From Acidiferrobacterales bacterium (GTDB lineage: Bacteria; Pseudomonadota; Gammaproteobacteria; Acidiferrobacterales; Sulfurifustaceae): a DNA stretch of 5,566 bases. A model generated the notes under the pieces. The model was not told the origin of the DNA. It worked only from the letters and a program-made list of their open reading frames with translations, and did not search any database. The DNA is taken from contig CAKKQL010000018.1 in the NCBI GenBank assembly GCA_919902095.1, positions 1 to 5,566 of the forward strand, written 5' to 3'. Positions 4,335 through 5,566 of the stretch are shown here, in pieces. Made by a program: the position numbers and the translations under genes. Each line of letters begins with the position of its first letter. Within the stretch, counting starts at the first letter, position 1.

Positions 4335-5566
4335 ATCGGCTGACCGGCCTGCGGATGGGTGCGCTCGGCGGGCGTGATCAGCTTGTTGAGCGCGTTGAGA
4401 TAGGCCTTGGCCGAGGCGATCACGATGTCGGTGTCGGCGCCGTGGCCGTTGACGATGCGCCCGCCCTTTTCGAGGCGCACGGTGACCTCGCCCTGCGAGT
4501 CCGTGCCGCTGGTGATGTTGTTGACCGAGTAGAGCAGCAACTGGCCGCCGCTGCCGACGATGCTGTCGATCGCCTTGAACGCGGCGTCCACCGGCCCGCC
4601 GCCGTCGGCGCCGGCGCGCTGCTCCGAGCCGTTGACCGCGAGCGCGACCGTCGCGTGCGGCGTCTCGCCGGTCTGGGAACAGACCTTGAGCGCTACCAGG
4701 CGGTAGTGTTCGTTCTCCAGTTCGAGGTCGGCCTCGGTCACGAGCGCCTGCAAGTCCTCGTCGAAAATCTCGTGTTTCTTGTCGGCGAGGTCCTTGAAGC
4801 GCTCGAAGGCCGCGTTCAGCTCCTGTTCGGTCTTGAACTCGATGCCGAGCTCCTTCAGCCGGCCCTTGAGGGCATTGCGGCCCGAGTGCTTGCCGAGCAC
4901 CATGCGGTTGGCGGTCCAGCCGACGTCCTCGGCGCGCATGATTTCGTAGGTCTCGCGCTTCTTGATGACGCCGTCCTGGTGGATGCCGGATTCGTGCGCA
5001 AAGGCGTTGACGCCGACGATGGCCTTGTTCGGCTGCACCGGAAAGCCGGTGATGCCGGACACCAGGCGCGAGGCCGGCACGATCTGGGTGGTGTCGATGC
5101 GCGTGTCGCAGCTGAAAAGATCGCGGCGCGTACGCACCGCCATCACGATCTCCTCGAGCGCGGCGTTGCCGGCGCGCTCGCCGAGGCCGTTGATGGTGCA
5201 CTCCACCTGGCGCGCGCCGTTCAGCACCGCCGACAGCGAGTTGGCGACCGCGAGGCCGAGGTCGTTGTGGCAATGCACGGAAAACACGGCCTGGTCCGAG
5301 TTCGGCACCTTCTCGCGCAGGGTCTTGATGAGCGCGCCGAACTGGTGCGGCAGGTTGTAGCCAACCGTATCGGGGATGTTCACGGTGGTGGCGCCGGCGG
5401 CGATCACGGCCTCGAGCACGCGACAGAGGAAATCGATCTCCGAGCGGCCGGCGTCCTCGGGCGAAAACTCAACGTCGTCGGTGTACTGGCGCGCGCGCTT
5501 TACCGCCCACACCGCCCGCTCCAGCACCTGCTCCGGCGTCATGCGCAACTTGTTCTGCATGTGGAT
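4331..5566 (-). CDS. leuA: 2-isopropylmalate synthase LeuA, 5' end beyond the window
   Basis: LeuA condenses acetyl-CoA with 2-oxoisovalerate to 2-isopropylmalate, the committed step of leucine synthesis, in the cytoplasm. The visible 411 residues begin with I-H-M-Q-N-K-L, inside the TIM-barrel domain; roughly the first hundred residues, with the first metal-binding and substrate motifs, are missing at the window edge. Seen are [20 protein letters not shown], the metal-binding His-Cys-His in SVHCHNDLG (codons at 5267-5275), NGLGERAGN, and the linker motif [12 protein letters not shown]. The C-terminal regulatory domain, where leucine feedback inhibition acts in the family, carries [13 protein letters not shown] and [20 protein letters not shown]. 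The implied total of about 510-520 residues fits the long bacterial LeuA form and favours isopropylmalate synthase over homocitrate synthase. The internal ATG at 5560 is not the true start. The TGA overlaps the propeller ATG. Confidence 0.96.
   Translation of the reverse strand: MHMQNKLRMTPEQVLERAVWAVKRARQYTDDVEFSPEDAGRSEIDFLCRVLEAVIAAGATTVNIPDTVGYNLPHQFGALIKTLREKVPNSDQAVFSVHCHNDLGLAVANSLSAVLNGARQVECTINGLGERAGNAALEEIVMAVRTRRDLFSCDTRIDTTQIVPASRLVSGITGFPVQPNKAIVGVNAFAHESGIHQDGVIKKRETYEIMRAEDVGWTANRMVLGKHSGRNALKGRLKELGIEFKTEQELNAAFERFKDLADKKHEIFDEDLQALVTEADLELENEHYRLVALKVCSQTGETPHATVALAVNGSEQRAGADGGGPVDAAFKAIDSIVGSGGQLLLYSVNNITSGTDSQGEVTVRLEKGGRIVNGHGADTDIVIASAKAYLNALNKLITPAERTHPQAGQPI

Larger units (their letters stand above)
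2270..5566 (-). other. Probable operon leuA - propeller - udg - rimI
   Basis: Four co-directional genes with junctions of -4, +38 and -4 bp. Two of the three junctions are ATGA overlaps, which usually mean coupled translation. No hairpin with a T run is seen at any junction, so one transcript from a promoter upstream of the window is likely. The functions (leucine synthesis, envelope propeller, DNA repair, ribosomal protein acetylation) do not form a pathway, so this may be a growth-linked transcript rather than a functional module. Confidence 0.65.

Noticed and set aside
3339..4343. Plus-strand open frame of 334 codons opposite the propeller gene
   Set aside because: The product is His/Arg/Gln-rich without recognisable motifs, and the opposite strand codes for clear propeller repeats. 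It is a GC-driven shadow frame.
4335..5273. Same-strand open frame that extends the propeller gene upstream to 5273 (600 codons in all)
   Set aside because: This stretch is leuA read in another frame. It is rich in Arg, Ala and Gly, has no domain pattern, and the propeller signal peptide begins exactly at the ATG at 4334.

Overview
The window is GC-rich, gene-dense chromosomal DNA from a proteobacterium. The LeuA and RimI sequences look most like those of beta- or gammaproteobacteria; nothing here fixes the genus. No insertion sequence, phage gene, tRNA, rRNA or CRISPR array is visible. The long open frames in other registers are by-products of high GC content.

Right part (2270-5566, all minus strand): a compact gene cluster read from right to left. 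It starts with the 3' four-fifths of leuA (2-isopropylmalate synthase, first step of leucine synthesis; the 5' end lies beyond the window). Next comes a secreted six-bladed beta-propeller protein of the NHL/SMP-30 type, whose start codon overlaps the leuA stop in an ATGA. After 38 bp follows a family 4 (iron-sulfur) uracil-DNA glycosylase, then rimI (ribosomal protein N-alpha-acetyltransferase), again joined by an ATGA overlap. Spacing suggests one transcript carrying unrelated housekeeping functions, with the propeller as the unexplained member.

Middle (1125-2260): two divergent genes around a 224-bp intergenic region. On the minus strand is a stand-alone protein of the MbcA/ParS/Xre antitoxin family with no RES-type toxin beside it. 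On the plus strand is a small membrane protein in which two soluble alpha/beta segments flank a glycine-containing transmembrane hairpin. The region between them has an 11-bp inverted repeat near the two start codons, a 13-bp direct repeat, a 14-bp perfect palindrome and one AT-rich island. This looks like an operator/promoter region and is the part most worth a second look. The plus-strand gene ends only 9 bp from the convergent rimI stop.

Left part (1-1124, minus strand): a TAXI-family periplasmic solute-binding protein of a TRAP transporter. Just downstream, at the window edge, a possible GTG-initiated gene begins; it may be the membrane permease, but only 14 codons are visible.

I see no convincing new defence or mobile system. 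The plausible novelty is the solitary antitoxin-like regulator with its repeat-rich divergent control region and membrane-protein neighbour, and the leuA-coupled propeller.
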